Counted from the stretch's first letter, positions 20,252 to 29,629 are shown. The stretch: DNA of 64,000 nucleotides from Desulfobacteraceae bacterium Eth-SRB2 (GCA_004193595.1 RPGQ01000001.1:186001-250000); one strand, 5' to 3'. Numbers and translations: made by a program. The notes: a model not told the origin generated them from the letters alone.

Positions 20252-20692
20252 ATGAAAACGGGTAAATCATATACAAAAAGCATGGGGACCGGGACGATAA
20301 AACCGAAAAAAGATGAGGGGTTCACCCTTATAGAAGTGCTTATTGCCATTTCTATTTTTGCCGTTGGCTTGCTTGCGGTTGCCGCCATGCAGACCTCTGC
20401 CATCCGGGTGAATTCCAGCGCAGGTAAAATTACAACAAGTATGACCTGGGCACAGGACAAAATCGAAGAATTAATGGCCCTGCCATACTCTGACCACCAG
20501 CTTGAGGACCTAGGAGATCCTCCTTCAGGTACGGATTCGCAAGGCCAAGTGCATCAGGCAACTTCTGATGGTTATACCATATCCTGGACCGTAACCGACG
20601 ACAACCCGCTTCCCGGCACCAAGCTTATCACTGTGACGGTCACCGGACGAGGAAAAGTAACCGAGGTTACCTATGTTAAACCCGATCTGTAA
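20252..20692 (+). CDS. pilV: type IV minor pilin, PilV-like
   Basis: 146 aa. A rather long leader of about 24 residues ends DEG, followed by FTLIEVLIAISIFAVGLLAV. MTWAQDKIEELMALPY is typical of PilV. Located between the PilW-like and PilX-like genes, in the canonical fimT-pilW-pilV-pilX-pilY1 order of neighbours (here FimT-W-V-X-Y1). Confidence 0.83.
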   Translation: MKTGKSYTKSMGTGTIKPKKDEGFTLIEVLIAISIFAVGLLAVAAMQTSAIRVNSSAGKITTSMTWAQDKIEELMALPYSDHQLEDLGDPPSGTDSQGQVHQATSDGYTISWTVTDDNPLPGTKLITVTVTGRGKVTEVTYVKPDL

Positions 20693-20750
20693 ACTTAATT
20701 ACGCCTCGCAGCTTTTTTTATGTATGGAGACAAATAAATAGGAAATACTT

Positions 20751-21239
20751 ATGAAAGAAAAACACCTGCTGGAAAATGAAAAAGGATCCACAATTGTTTT
20801 AGCCGTAATTATGCTGTTTTTACTGACAATACTTGGTATCGCCGCGACAACAACATCAAGCATTGAAGTCCAGATCGCCGGAAATGAGTTGCGCCATAAA
20901 CTCGCTTTTTACGCAGCCGAAACTTCAAAAGTTTGGGTGATAATGAATTCTAATTTATACGGCTCCGAAAACATCACGACAGGGACCCAACATTTTTTCC
21001 CAAACGATACGGACCCTTATGTCCCAAACACTTCTGGTCTCCCTGCGCCGGAAGAGCTTAACTCAAATCAGTCTTTTAATGGAAGTGTTGGATTCAACAG
21101 CTCCGGAGACCCTCCCAGGGGATCAGGGTATGAAGCCGGTGAATACCAGGCGCATCGCTATATAATGACCTGCAAAGGGTATAGTTCTCAAAATACCACC
21201 ACGCAGATAGAAATTGGATTTTATCGTATAGGTTTTTAA
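20751..21239 (+). CDS. pilX: PilX-like pilus assembly protein
   Basis: 162 aa. ENEKGSTIVLAVIMLFLLTI gives a G/S cleavage site and a hydrophobic helix without Glu at +5, which is how PilX N-termini normally look. SSIEVQIAGNELRHKLAFYAAE is the conserved post-helix segment. Followed 24 bp later by pilY1. Confidence 0.8.
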   Translation: MKEKHLLENEKGSTIVLAVIMLFLLTILGIAATTTSSIEVQIAGNELRHKLAFYAAETSKVWVIMNSNLYGSENITTGTQHFFPNDTDPYVPNTSGLPAPEELNSNQSFNGSVGFNSSGDPPRGSGYEAGEYQAHRYIMTCKGYSSQNTTTQIEIGFYRIGF

Positions 21240-21263
21240 ATAAATCGAATAGGAGAAAATACT

Positions 21264-24200
21264 ATGAAAAGAATGAAATATTACAACTTAACCATTCGTT
21301 TGGTCATTTTTAGCCTTATTTTTATGGCGAATCCGGGTGTTGCCGATGATACCTGTGTCTTCTCGGTAACTGCCGATGACGTGCCACCCAATATTGTTCT
21401 CCTGCTGGATAATGGGGCTGAGATGGAACAGGCCATCTGGCACTCCGCCTATGACAATAGTACGGATTATACTCCGAGTGTTCCTTGGATTTTGGATGTT
21501 GTCCCCAATGGAGCTGCCGGCAACGGATTTTTTAACCCAAACGGTTATGGTATTACCTCACATGGAGGCGGGTATTACTTGGTGCGAATTTTGGACACTC
21601 TGCTGCTTGATAGTTATGATAATGGTCTCATTGCAGACAGCAGTGATTCTGGATTACAGGAAGGCACCTGGACCATCAACGGAAGAACTATAACCTTGCC
21701 TGCTGAACCTGCCACAACTGAAGTGGATGGGGTCATAGATAATGCAAGCAACATCAGATATTCCAAGAATTACCTGAACTGGCTGTTCTTTGCCCAAAGT
21801 GCAGGCGGCAGCCCTCTATATGATGGCTCGGCTTTGCAGCATAAGACCCGCTTTTATTATGCCAAAAAGGCAATCATGACGGTTTCAAAGCTTGCATCAA
21901 ACCAGGCGAAATTTGGCATTTACAACTTTGCAAACGATGAGGGCGCATCCAGTGTCCAGCCGCTTGGCATGGTAGTCAATACTCCCCTGGCACCTCTGCC
22001 GGCGGATAACACCCTGGACTCAGCCTTTGTAAACAATGTCAATACCATGGGAACTGTCACCTATTCCCCCCTGGCCGAGGGGCTTGCAACTGTCGGGGGG
22101 TATTACGCCTCTGCCTCTTCACATGTTGTTGGTGCATATTGCCAGAAAAGTTTTATAATAATCGTTACACCGGGTGTCTCCTCTGAAGATCAGGGAGTTA
22201 ATGGGCCGTCATATCAACCTAACCAATTTTCCGACGCAGATGATGGGGATGATGGTGGTATCGGTGAGGGAAATATCAAAGCGGACAGCACAACATATAA
22301 TATTCCGGTCAACCAGAACGGCTCGACCCAACTCGATGATGTTGCGCATTATTTGTACACACATGATATCCCGCAATATTCGGGTGCGGAAGGGTTCCAA
22401 AATGTGAGTACTTATACCGTAGGGTTCATGGGTGATCAAATTAGCAATCTCTTTTTGACAAATACCTCTAACAACGGTAACGGCAACAAAAATCTTTATG
22501 ATACTTCCGATGAAGAATACGGGAAATACCATTTTACGGCGGAAGAACCGGACACTCTGTCAGGAAAACTTTTGGCGGCCGTAAACGACATCCTTTCAAA
22601 GACCAGCACCTTTACGGCCCCGGTTGTGCCCGTCACAAGAACCACTAGCGGAAACCGGATCTATATGGCCTTTTTTAAACCGGGAGAAGAGAATTTCTGG
22701 GAAGGAAATGTCACCAAATTCGGGCTTTCGAATGATAATGAGATTATCGGTGCCGATATTAAACCAGCCACCTGGCCCAATGGCGCCATGAAGGACGGTG
22801 CCGTGCCGTACTGGGCCACAATAGACTGGGCCAACGATGACAGGAGCCCTGATCCTACAACCAACGGTATTCGTTACGAGAACAGGAACATTTACACCTA
22901 CCTGGGGAACACAGCTTTGACTGATGCGAGCAATGCATTCAAATCAACCAACATAAACATAACAGCGGCAATGCTCGGAAATCCAACTGACATCACTGTT
23001 AATGGCAACACCGTCACCGGGAAAGACAAAGTCATCTATTATGTCCGCGGGGCGGATGTCTTTGATGAGGACAGTGATTTCAATACAATTGGCGTTGCAA
23101 CAGGCGATACCGCAGAAAACAGAGCAATCATCACCGGAGACATCCTTCACAGCGAACCTAAGGTTGTTCGCTATAACGATTCCACGACCATGGTCTATTT
23201 TGGGGCAAACGATGGGATGCTTCACGCTGTGCTAGATTCGGACGGCACAGAGGCGTGGGCCTTTATCCCGCCCGACCAGTTGCATCGTCTAAAGGACATG
23301 GTGGAAGGCACAGGCCATCAATATTACGTGGATTCCAGTCCCAAGGCTTACATTACGGATGTAAACAAAAACGGTGAGGTGGATGGAATCGACCAGGTCA
23401 TTCTTGTATGTGGTGAAAGAAAGGGCGGCACGGGTTACTTTGCATTAGATGTTACCGATCCCACTGCACCGAAATTCGAATGGAGGATCAACCAATACGA
23501 TGATGCCACTGCAGGCACTGTTCCCGCTGCCGCAGCCCCCATGGTCATTTCACAACTGGGAGAAACCTGGTCCGAGCCTCAATTCGGACTTGTCAAGACT
23601 GCATCCGGTGTGGACACGAATGTACTTTTCGTGGGAGGGGGGTACAGCTCGGACAATTCAAAAGGAAAGACCGTTCTGGCTATCGATGTTATAACGGGCG
23701 CTGTTGTAAAGCAATTCACATCCGGTATGACTTACAGCTTTCCGAGCACCGTCTCTGTTATTGACGAAGATGGTGATGGTTACGTGGACAAGGTTTATGC
23801 GGGGGATCTCGGCGGCCAGGTGTGGCGGTTTGCGAATTTTAACAATCCGGACGACGGTAGTGCATTGACCTTTCCCCAGTGCAATGAAATTATTGATCAT
23901 GCCAGTTATCCATGGACCGGCCAGGTTTTCTTTAAAGCAGATGATAGAGGTATAAACTCAAGAAATTTTTTCTATCCCCCCAGTGTTACCCTGGAGAAAG
24001 GCTACGACCTGGTTTTTATGGGAACCGGAGACCGGGAAAACGCTTGCTGTAACAATGTACCTCCCACCGAATGCAGCTCCAGCGAGCCCAATATACTTTG
24101 TGCGGTAAAAGATACCCATTCTTCCGGTACAATCATAGGGGAACGAGATGTTGCGGGGATTCTTTATCCAAAGGAACTGGTGGATCTTACAGATCCGTCA

Positions 24201-24677
24201 GACACTCCACCGAATCTTGGTGATCCGACAAGCGATGCTGACGGCAATGGCTTTTATGATAAAGGCTGGTATATCCGGCTGGTGGATGACAGCAACAGTG
24301 CAGTGGGCGAAAAAGTCCTCGCAGAAAGTACGGTTTTTTACAAAGTTTTTTATATTACAACCTTTACACCCAACGATGACCCCTGTATGCCCGGAGGCGA
24401 GGGTAAGTTATATGCTCTGTCGTATTTAACCGCCGGCGCAGTCATGGATTTTGATAATGATGACGCCAACGACCGAAGTGTAATTCTCGGCGGCGGAATT
24501 CCTTCAAAGCCGGTTATGGTAATAAGAGACGGCGGTGATACAAACTTATTGATTTCAGTAGGAAGTACAAATCCTGATGATGAAAGCGAAGATGTTGCAG
24601 CAGGAGTTTTGGTTATTGACCCAGTTGTTCCGAAAATCAATTTCTTTTATTTATGGTGGAGAGAGTTGTTTAATTAA
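21264..24677 (+). CDS. pilY1: PilY1/PilC-like pilus tip adhesin
   Basis: 1137 aa secreted protein with a signal peptide (about 1-28, ending near GVADD). The N-terminal von Willebrand-like region has a degenerate metal site (LLLDNGAEME instead of D-x-S-x-S). The C-terminal half (about 620-1080) is the PilY1 seven-bladed propeller, with WAFIPPDQLHRL and GDLGGQVWRF. Two EF-hand-like calcium loops are visible, DVNKNGEVDGID and DEDGDGYVD. PilY1 sits on the minor-pilin tip complex and controls adhesion and retraction through calcium binding. AGGAG precedes ATG 21264. Confidence 0.88.
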   Translation: MKRMKYYNLTIRLVIFSLIFMANPGVADDTCVFSVTADDVPPNIVLLLDNGAEMEQAIWHSAYDNSTDYTPSVPWILDVVPNGAAGNGFFNPNGYGITSHGGGYYLVRILDTLLLDSYDNGLIADSSDSGLQEGTWTINGRTITLPAEPATTEVDGVIDNASNIRYSKNYLNWLFFAQSAGGSPLYDGSALQHKTRFYYAKKAIMTVSKLASNQAKFGIYNFANDEGASSVQPLGMVVNTPLAPLPADNTLDSAFVNNVNTMGTVTYSPLAEGLATVGGYYASASSHVVGAYCQKSFIIIVTPGVSSEDQGVNGPSYQPNQFSDADDGDDGGIGEGNIKADSTTYNIPVNQNGSTQLDDVAHYLYTHDIPQYSGAEGFQNVSTYTVGFMGDQISNLFLTNTSNNGNGNKNLYDTSDEEYGKYHFTAEEPDTLSGKLLAAVNDILSKTSTFTAPVVPVTRTTSGNRIYMAFFKPGEENFWEGNVTKFGLSNDNEIIGADIKPATWPNGAMKDGAVPYWATIDWANDDRSPDPTTNGIRYENRNIYTYLGNTALTDASNAFKSTNINITAAMLGNPTDITVNGNTVTGKDKVIYYVRGADVFDEDSDFNTIGVATGDTAENRAIITGDILHSEPKVVRYNDSTTMVYFGANDGMLHAVLDSDGTEAWAFIPPDQLHRLKDMVEGTGHQYYVDSSPKAYITDVNKNGEVDGIDQVILVCGERKGGTGYFALDVTDPTAPKFEWRINQYDDATAGTVPAAAAPMVISQLGETWSEPQFGLVKTASGVDTNVLFVGGGYSSDNSKGKTVLAIDVITGAVVKQFTSGMTYSFPSTVSVIDEDGDGYVDKVYAGDLGGQVWRFANFNNPDDGSALTFPQCNEIIDHASYPWTGQVFFKADDRGINSRNFFYPPSVTLEKGYDLVFMGTGDRENACCNNVPPTECSSSEPNILCAVKDTHSSGTIIGERDVAGILYPKELVDLTDPSDTPPNLGDPTSDADGNGFYDKGWYIRLVDDSNSAVGEKVLAESTVFYKVFYITTFTPNDDPCMPGGEGKLYALSYLTAGAVMDFDNDDANDRSVILGGGIPSKPVMVIRDGGDTNLLISVGSTNPDDESEDVAAGVLVIDPVVPKINFFYLWWRELFN

Positions 24678-24856
24678 TACCTGTAGCTTTTGGTGAGAAG
24701 GTGGTCATGCGAGTCATGGATACTAACATACTTTTTCAGAATCTGGAAAAGCTGAGTTTTACATCCACGGATTTTATTCACTATAATAAATTTATCAATA
24801 TGCCCCATGGAATTGTGCTTGTTTGTGGTCCCAGGGGAAGCGGGAAAGCGCTTTAA
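24677..24856 (+). pseudogene. remnant of a PilB/GspE-type pilus ATPase gene
   Basis: Starting in the pilY1 stop codon, the reading is IPVAFGEKVVMRVMDTN, LEKLSFTSTDF, then MPHGIVLVCGPRGSGKA and a stop. These match, in order and spacing, the segment of PilB/GspE just before and including Walker A (consensus HGI-LVTGPTGSGK). Only about 60 codons survive, and both ends are missing. ATG 24707 would give a 49-aa product, probably not functional. The location right behind pilY1 suggests an ATPase gene once belonged to this pilus locus. Confidence 0.7.
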
Positions 24857-24863
24857 TAAATTT

Positions 24864-24889
24864 CCTGGCAGGAAAAACCACCTGCCAGG
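24864..24889. other. perfect 9-bp hairpin
   Basis: CCTGGCAGG at 24864-24872 and CCTGCCAGG at 24881-24889 with an 8-nt loop. There is no T-run, so it is not a typical terminator. It lies between the ATPase remnant and the next gene and might end or stabilise the pilus transcript. Confidence 0.45.
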
Positions 24890-24905
24890 AGATTCTCAGG
24901 GTTGC

Positions 24906-25223
24906 ATGGGATCATTCTTAAACCAAAAAAAACAGGATAGAGTGCAAACCATAAGAAAGCAGATGATTGAACTTTTGGATAAAAGAGAGGTGAGTGCCAG
25001 AGAGATCTCACAGACCCTAAAAATTCGGGAAAAAGAAGTCTATGCGCATCTTTCTCATATTTCGCGCTCTGTAAATGCTCAGAGAAAAAAACTTATTATC
25101 ATACCTGCCGAGTGTTTGGAGTGCGGATTTGTTTTTGAAAAACGTAAGCGGTTTACCCGCCCGAGTCGGTGCCCGCACTGCAAAAGCGAACATATCCAAA
25201 ACCCCGTGTACCGAATTGATTAA
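24906..25223 (+). CDS. HTH domain fused to zinc ribbon, predicted regulator (COG3357-like)
   Basis: About 105 aa from ATG 24906. A winged-helix-like segment (TIRKQMIELLDKREVSAREI ... VYAHLSHI, about residues 12-58) is followed by a zinc ribbon with two Cys pairs, CLECGF and CPHCKS. Proteins of this arrangement are predicted transcriptional regulators of unknown target. The frame extends upstream to 24807, but that part overlaps the ATPase remnant in another frame. Placed alone between the pilus locus and the convergent GTPase gene. Confidence 0.7.
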   Translation: MGSFLNQKKQDRVQTIRKQMIELLDKREVSAREISQTLKIREKEVYAHLSHISRSVNAQRKKLIIIPAECLECGFVFEKRKRFTRPSRCPHCKSEHIQNPVYRID

Positions 25224-25346
25224 CCCGAATTTCTCAGGTTTTCAAAAAGGCTCATTTTTTCTGATACCATTTGCCGCTTTCCGGATGCCGAATGCCGGAT
25301 AAAGAAGCTTCATGAACATAAATTATCGTTTCGTTATATAGGTGGA

Positions 25347-26369
25347 TTACACATTAAAACGAAAAGTTATAATATCTCCGTCCCGGACCTGGTAAGTTTT
25401 TCCCTCCAGTCTTACATTCCCCTTCTTTCTGGCCTCATGATAGGTACCGGCGGTTATGAGATCTTCATAGGAAATCACCTCTGCACGTATGAACCCTTTT
25501 TGCATATCTGTATGGATGCCCCCCGCGGCGTCAACAGCTTGGGTCTGTTTTTTTACGGTCCAGGCTTTTACTTCATCATTAACCACGGTAAAAAAAGAGA
25601 TAAGACCCAGGAGTTCATAGGATTGTTTGATGACCCTGTCCATGGCAGATGCGGTAATATTGAACTCGGACAAAAACTCCTCTGCTTCTTCAACGGACAT
25701 CTGGGCAAGTTCCTGTTCAAGTTTAGCCCTTATCACCGTGCAGTTCTCCATGGATGTCAAATCTTTTGCTTCAGAAATGGTGTCATCCTCATCTTCGTTA
25801 TTAAACATAACCAGCATGGGTTTTGCGGATAAGAAAGCATAGCCCCTTAAATGATTGGCAGCTGCAAGATCCGGGCACTTTCTTAAAGGCGTATCGTTTT
25901 CAAGATTTTTAAGACATTGGTTTAAAAGCGAAACTTCATGAGGAGAAGTTTTCTTATTCCGTCTTCTGTCCAGTTCGACATTTTCCAACTTTTTTTCTAC
26001 CACAACAAGATCAGCGAGTATCAGTTCCTGATCCATGGATTGAAAATCATGGTATGGTCTCGATTTTTCAAGACCGTAACCACTGAAATTTCGGATCACA
26101 TGAATCAAAGCATCACAGTCCCTTACCTGATTCCAAATTTGCTGATCTTTTTTTTGTCTCAGCATTCCCGGAAGGAAATATTCTACCTGGGCATAAATAG
26201 TCCTTTTGGGTTTATACATCTCAGTTAAGACTGCCAAACGTGGGTCAGGAACCGGTATCGTACCGATACGGTTTTCTCCCTTATGGCCTTCGGGAAGAAT
26301 GCTTTGCGTTAATGCTTCAAATATCGTGGATTTGCCCGATCCGGGGAGACCTATAATTCCGAGTTTCAT
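25347..26369 (-). CDS. YchF/OBG-like GTPase/ATPase
   Basis: 340 aa P-loop NTPase. Walker A GLPGSGKSTIFEAL at residues 7-20 is followed by a switch region, and the C-terminal TGS-like domain ends VRDGDIITFRFNV. The insertion KLENVELDRRR is the YchF coiled coil. The segment following the P-loop (AVLTEMYKPKRTIYAQVEYF) matches the family's R-L-x-x-L-x-x-x-x-x-P-K-K pattern. Canonical YchF is 363 aa, so this is a slightly shorter paralogue. Family members bind ribosomes and prefer ATP. Confidence 0.85.
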   Translation of the reverse strand: MKLGIIGLPGSGKSTIFEALTQSILPEGHKGENRIGTIPVPDPRLAVLTEMYKPKRTIYAQVEYFLPGMLRQKKDQQIWNQVRDCDALIHVIRNFSGYGLEKSRPYHDFQSMDQELILADLVVVEKKLENVELDRRRNKKTSPHEVSLLNQCLKNLENDTPLRKCPDLAAANHLRGYAFLSAKPMLVMFNNEDEDDTISEAKDLTSMENCTVIRAKLEQELAQMSVEEAEEFLSEFNITASAMDRVIKQSYELLGLISFFTVVNDEVKAWTVKKQTQAVDAAGGIHTDMQKGFIRAEVISYEDLITAGTYHEARKKGNVRLEGKTYQVRDGDIITFRFNV

Positions 26370-26413
26370 TTTACCAACGCTCCAAAAGTCATTTATGAGA
26401 CCATCAAATGCTT

Positions 26414-26550
26414 AACAATTAAGTGTGAAATGCCTAAAGTGATCTAAAGTGCCTAGAGTTAAGGAATACTTCCAATTTGTATAAAAGCCGGAGCGTAGCG
26501 ACTCCTTAAATTTAGCTCACTTGTAACTTTAGCTCACTTGTAACTTTTCT
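26414..26550. repeat. second copy of the 17848-17985 palindromic repeat
   Basis: AAGTGTGAAATGCCTAAAGTG ... GGAGCGTAGCGACTCC ... TTTAGCTCACTTGTAAC; same order and spacing as the copy between purL and purQ, with scattered substitutions. It lies between the GTPase and exporter genes. Confidence 0.65.
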
Positions 26551-26570
26551 GGTTTATCCAGATTAGGCTG

Positions 26571-27527
26571 TTATATCAAAAAATTGACGATGTATTTTAA
26601 TGAGAGAAAGAGAATTGCAATTCCCAATATAAGTTTTATAGCTCTGGCCGGAAAATATTTTTGTAACCTGGCACCGCAGTACATTCCAAAAAAACCGCCG
26701 GCACCAAAGAGCGCACCCAGCATCCAGTCAGGAGCGATCGCCAGACCTGTATCGGCGTATATGGGAGCAATTATGGTATAAAAGGCGACACCGGCAATAG
26801 ATGTTAAAAATGTTCCCAGCAATGCAGCGCCGGCAATAGTATAAACCGGCAGTCCGAAAATTGTCATCAAAAAAGGCGCAATAATTGCCCCGCCGCCTAT
26901 GCCGTATGTGCCGCCGACGATCCCCACAATAAAAGTCAACGTAAAAAGAATAATAGTATTAAATGAAAAGGTTTCCCCGTAAAATTCATATGTGTAGTTT
27001 GTAAAAGAAAATCTGACGGTTCTTACTGCCGTTTTTATTTCTAATCCTGCTTGTTTCCCGGAACGGATTTGATTTGACCTTTCCTTGAATTTTTCCTCAA
27101 GTTCCCTGGTTTTTTTCTTTTTTGAGCCTTCTTTCCCGGTCAGATCATAAAGCAGTCGAATCGCGATGTAAAGCAAGACACACCCCACAAAAAATTTGAA
27201 GTTTTTCGGATCCGGAAGGTATTTGATCCTAAAAACAGCACCCATAAATACACCCGGTAATGTGCCTGCGATGATCACCCAGGCCAGAGGCCACGCCATT
27301 CTTCCTTCCCTGATATATCGATAAACTCCGCTGGGTATGGCAACGATGTTGTAAACCAGATTTGTGGGACTCACCCCAGGGCTGGTAAACCCTAAGATGC
27401 TGATTTGAAAAGGGAGAAGCAAAAAGGCGCCGGATACTCCTCCCATGGAGGTAAAAAAGGAAACAATAAATGCAACGATAAACGGAACTAAAGGAAAAAC
27501 TTCAACACCCGATACCGGAAAAACCAT
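26571..27527 (-). CDS. TauE/SafE family membrane exporter
   Basis: 318 aa with about eight hydrophobic segments arranged as two homologous halves around a charged loop (residues about 130-175, Lys/Glu/Arg-rich). GGVSGAFLLLPFQI in the first half and GGTYGIGGGAIIAPFL in the second are the duplicated Gly-rich motifs of the family. Members export sulfite, sulfoacetate or other organosulfur anions; the substrate here is unknown. A second, larger family member lies at 46636-47934. Confidence 0.82.
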   Translation of the reverse strand: MVFPVSGVEVFPLVPFIVAFIVSFFTSMGGVSGAFLLLPFQISILGFTSPGVSPTNLVYNIVAIPSGVYRYIREGRMAWPLAWVIIAGTLPGVFMGAVFRIKYLPDPKNFKFFVGCVLLYIAIRLLYDLTGKEGSKKKKTRELEEKFKERSNQIRSGKQAGLEIKTAVRTVRFSFTNYTYEFYGETFSFNTIILFTLTFIVGIVGGTYGIGGGAIIAPFLMTIFGLPVYTIAGAALLGTFLTSIAGVAFYTIIAPIYADTGLAIAPDWMLGALFGAGGFFGMYCGARLQKYFPARAIKLILGIAILFLSLKYIVNFLI

Positions 27528-27631
27528 GATTGCGCCCCTTTTTACTTATAAATAAACAAATAATCATCTCGAATTCAAGAAAAGAATACCTGTATGCTTA
27601 ACGGGGTCGAGCACTGATGTCCGAAGAATCG

Positions 27632-28202
27632 TCAATTTTGGATAATTACATAAAACTGTTCTGCAAGCGGAGCGCCCGGTTTTTTCTTGAAAGTACGCAC
27701 CGCATCAGCAAGTGAGGTGTCGGCATACCTATTTGGGATATCCTGGTTTATTACGTCTTTTAGGGTTATATCTTCGATGATTAACCCCCGATCGCGTTCA
27801 AATTCAGCATCTTGAATCTTGAGTTCCCTCTGGGTTTTATGCTCGTATGCCGCTTCCAGTTTGGCCATAAGAATCTTAATATCGGTGGGCTTCATCAGGT
27901 GATCAGGCTCCGAAACGTTCGCCCTCAAGCCCGGATTCTATTGTTGCATGGCCCGTAAGCATGATGACTTCGGTATCGGGAAAACGATCTTTTATTTCCT
28001 TCAGGACTTCAATCCCATTCATCTCCGACATCTTGACGTCCAAAATTACCATATCAAATGGTTCGCTTTTCATCTGTGCCAAGGCCTCCGGACCGCTTTC
28101 GGCGCTCTTGACATATTGCTTTCTCCTCTTCAAACGCTTTGTCAGGGATTGCAAAAAATATTTTTCGTCATCCACAAGCAGAATTTTAATTTCTTCTATC
28201 AT
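27632..28202 (-). pseudogene. broken copy of the receiver-CBS response regulator
   Basis: A near-duplicate of the N-terminal two thirds of the gene at 57258-58160. It reads MIEEIKILLVDDEKYFLQSL at the start, with VILDVKMSEMNGIE carrying the phospho-Asp. At about 27917 two bases are lost relative to the intact copy (CAGGTGATCAGGCTCC against CAGGTAATCAAAGGCTCC), shifting the frame. The remainder continues as MKPTDIKILMAKLEAAYEHK and then stops where the CBS pair should follow. Its upstream control region is also damaged. Confidence 0.85.
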
Positions 28203-28342
28203 AGAAGTTGCCTCCTTTCAGACCACGACTTTTGTGGTCAACAAAATTCTTTATCCCGGCAAATCAGTTATAACTGTCGGGTTTGCCTGAGCTGCAAGCA
28301 TTCAGGATTTAGGTAAAAACTAACTAATGTATGATCTTTAAG

Positions 28343-28358
28343 AACAAGACCTATGCCA
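28343..28358 (-). promoter_or_regulatory. decayed sigma-54 promoter of the broken duplicate
   Basis: Reads TGGCATAGGTCTTGTT on the minus strand. It is identical to the 58301-58316 promoter except that the invariant -12 GC has become GT. Consistent with loss of function together with the frameshifted gene it served. Confidence 0.7.
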
Positions 28359-28464
28359 ACAATGGATGCCATCGAGATATATTATAACTAGTTGATAATA
28401 TTAAATGATAAAGTTTTAGAGGAGATTAAATTTCTTTGAAAAAAAAGATTTTGTGTCGGGTTTT

Positions 28465-28479
28465 TTTACAATATGTAAA
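28465..28479. promoter_or_regulatory. upstream dyad TTTACA-ATA-TGTAAA
   Basis: Perfect dyad centred at 28472, 114 bp above the -24 end of the decayed promoter. TGTCGGG precedes it on the plus strand, and an outer pair GTGTC/GACAC flanks it. Candidate site for a sigma-54 activator. Confidence 0.65.
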
Positions 28480-28552
28480 AATGTGAGGGTTTCTGACACT
28501 GATTGTAATCGTTCACGGGACCAATGGTTCAGAGGGGGTCCCCAACTGTTGA

Positions 28553-28760
28553 CTTGTCCGTTATGCAGACGACTGTGTCATCTTTGTCGGAAGCAAGTGA
28601 ACAGGGGACCGAGTAATGGAAAGTGTCGGCCGTTTTATCGAAAAGAAATTACGGCCGGAGGTAAACCGGTAGAAGAGCGCCGTAGATCGCCCATAGGAAC
28701 GCAAGTACCTGGAATTCTGCCTGACGAATCCACGCAAGAATCCGAAGATCCGTATCCACT
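28553..28760 (+). pseudogene. group II intron-type reverse transcriptase fragment (copy 1)
   Basis: LVRYADDCVIFVGSK followed by a stop; the later stretch MESVGRFIEKKLRPEVN is still readable. The YADD box (TAT at 28562) is the reverse-transcriptase active site as found in LtrA-like maturases. It corresponds base for base to the better preserved fragment at 58509-58750, but has extra stops and indels. It ends abruptly at 28760, where sequence related to 60376-60426 begins. Confidence 0.75.
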
Positions 28761-28835
28761 GAAAAGTGAAATAAAATTACAACAAATTATTTATAATACG
28801 CATTCAAGAATTACATCTATATCCTTGGTATAAAA
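28761..28835 (-). pseudogene. 3' tail of a hicA-like gene
   Basis: Positions 28763-28812 match 60376-60426 almost exactly. That segment covers the end of the hicA gene at 60401-60637 (C-terminus FLNAYYK and stop) and its downstream flank. Similarity fades after 28815. This fragment is fused directly to the reverse transcriptase remnant and supplies the premature stop of the LamG gene. Confidence 0.7.
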
Positions 28836-29290
28836 AGATATGCACTGTCTTCATTACCGAAACGGTCATCAGCAAGACGGGCACCATAAACGGTTCCGTG
28901 ATTTTCATACCCGGATTCATCGTCCGAGTTTCTATTGAAAGGATAAAAGGCAATAAGGTCTTTATCTTTTATGCCATAACGCCTCAGGGGGGCTTCTAAC
29001 ATCTGGCTTTTTTCAGATGTCATTTTGGCCACATTTTGGACCTTTTCGGCCTTATGCGCTTCTCTTTTGGGTTTTTGTACTTTTTTCGGTATAATCAAAT
29101 TTTTTTCTTCCCCCTCATTTTCGACTATGGGTTTCAGTGCATCTTTATTTTCAGGCAGATTGGAGAAAAACAATACTTTGATGACAATGATGAGGAAAAG
29201 GCCGATTACAACACTTAATACGGCCCCAGGCAGCCAGTCCCGATTTCTTTTTGACCGGTCGGCGGGTGAATAATGTTCGTTGGATTTCAT
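28817..29290 (-). pseudogene. membrane-anchored LamG-domain protein, truncated
   Basis: 157 aa. A cytoplasmic start (MKSNEHYSPADRSKRNRDWL) precedes one membrane segment (about 20-42) and a Lys/Glu-rich linker. The beginning of a LamG/concanavalin-like domain follows (IAFYPFNRNSDDESGYENHG and DRFGNEDSAYLF). In LamG domains, AYLF is normally followed by DGVDDYI and about 130 more residues. Here the sequence runs out into IPRI and a stop within hicA-related DNA, so the gene has lost its 3' part. Confidence 0.7.
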
Positions 29291-29517
29291 TTACCCCCTC
29301 TTCTTTTATTTCAGATCAAATCATTGCTGTCCGGCTAACAAGTTAATGATATTAATCGGTTGCGCTTAGCTCGGACCCGTTTTTTAATTAATATTGCCAT
29401 AGCGTCCCTTTTTACTGATGGTCTTGTCCAACTCTGCGGAAAAGGAGCACGTTCGTGCAGAATGTGAATTGAAATAGCAATGCACGTTCTGCATGTACCC
29501 TTTTATGGTCCTTTGAG

Positions 29518-29559
29518 CAAAAAAAAATCCCCCTACAAGGTTCTACCTCATAGGGGGAT
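29518..29559 (-). terminator. terminator of the FG-GAP gene
   Basis: On the minus strand ATCCCCCTA pairs with TAGGGGGAT across a 15-nt loop and is followed by a run of T residues (A-run 29521-29527 on the plus strand). About 70 bp after the stop codon at 29630. The rest of the gap 29291-29629 has a second hairpin-like pair of GCACGTTC sequences near 29448 and 29480, and no gene. Confidence 0.75.
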
Positions 29560-29629
29560 AAATTTTAAGCATTATTTCAACATGTTAAGCGATCGGCTCG
29601 CCAATTAGGCCCTGACTTTATCTAAACAA

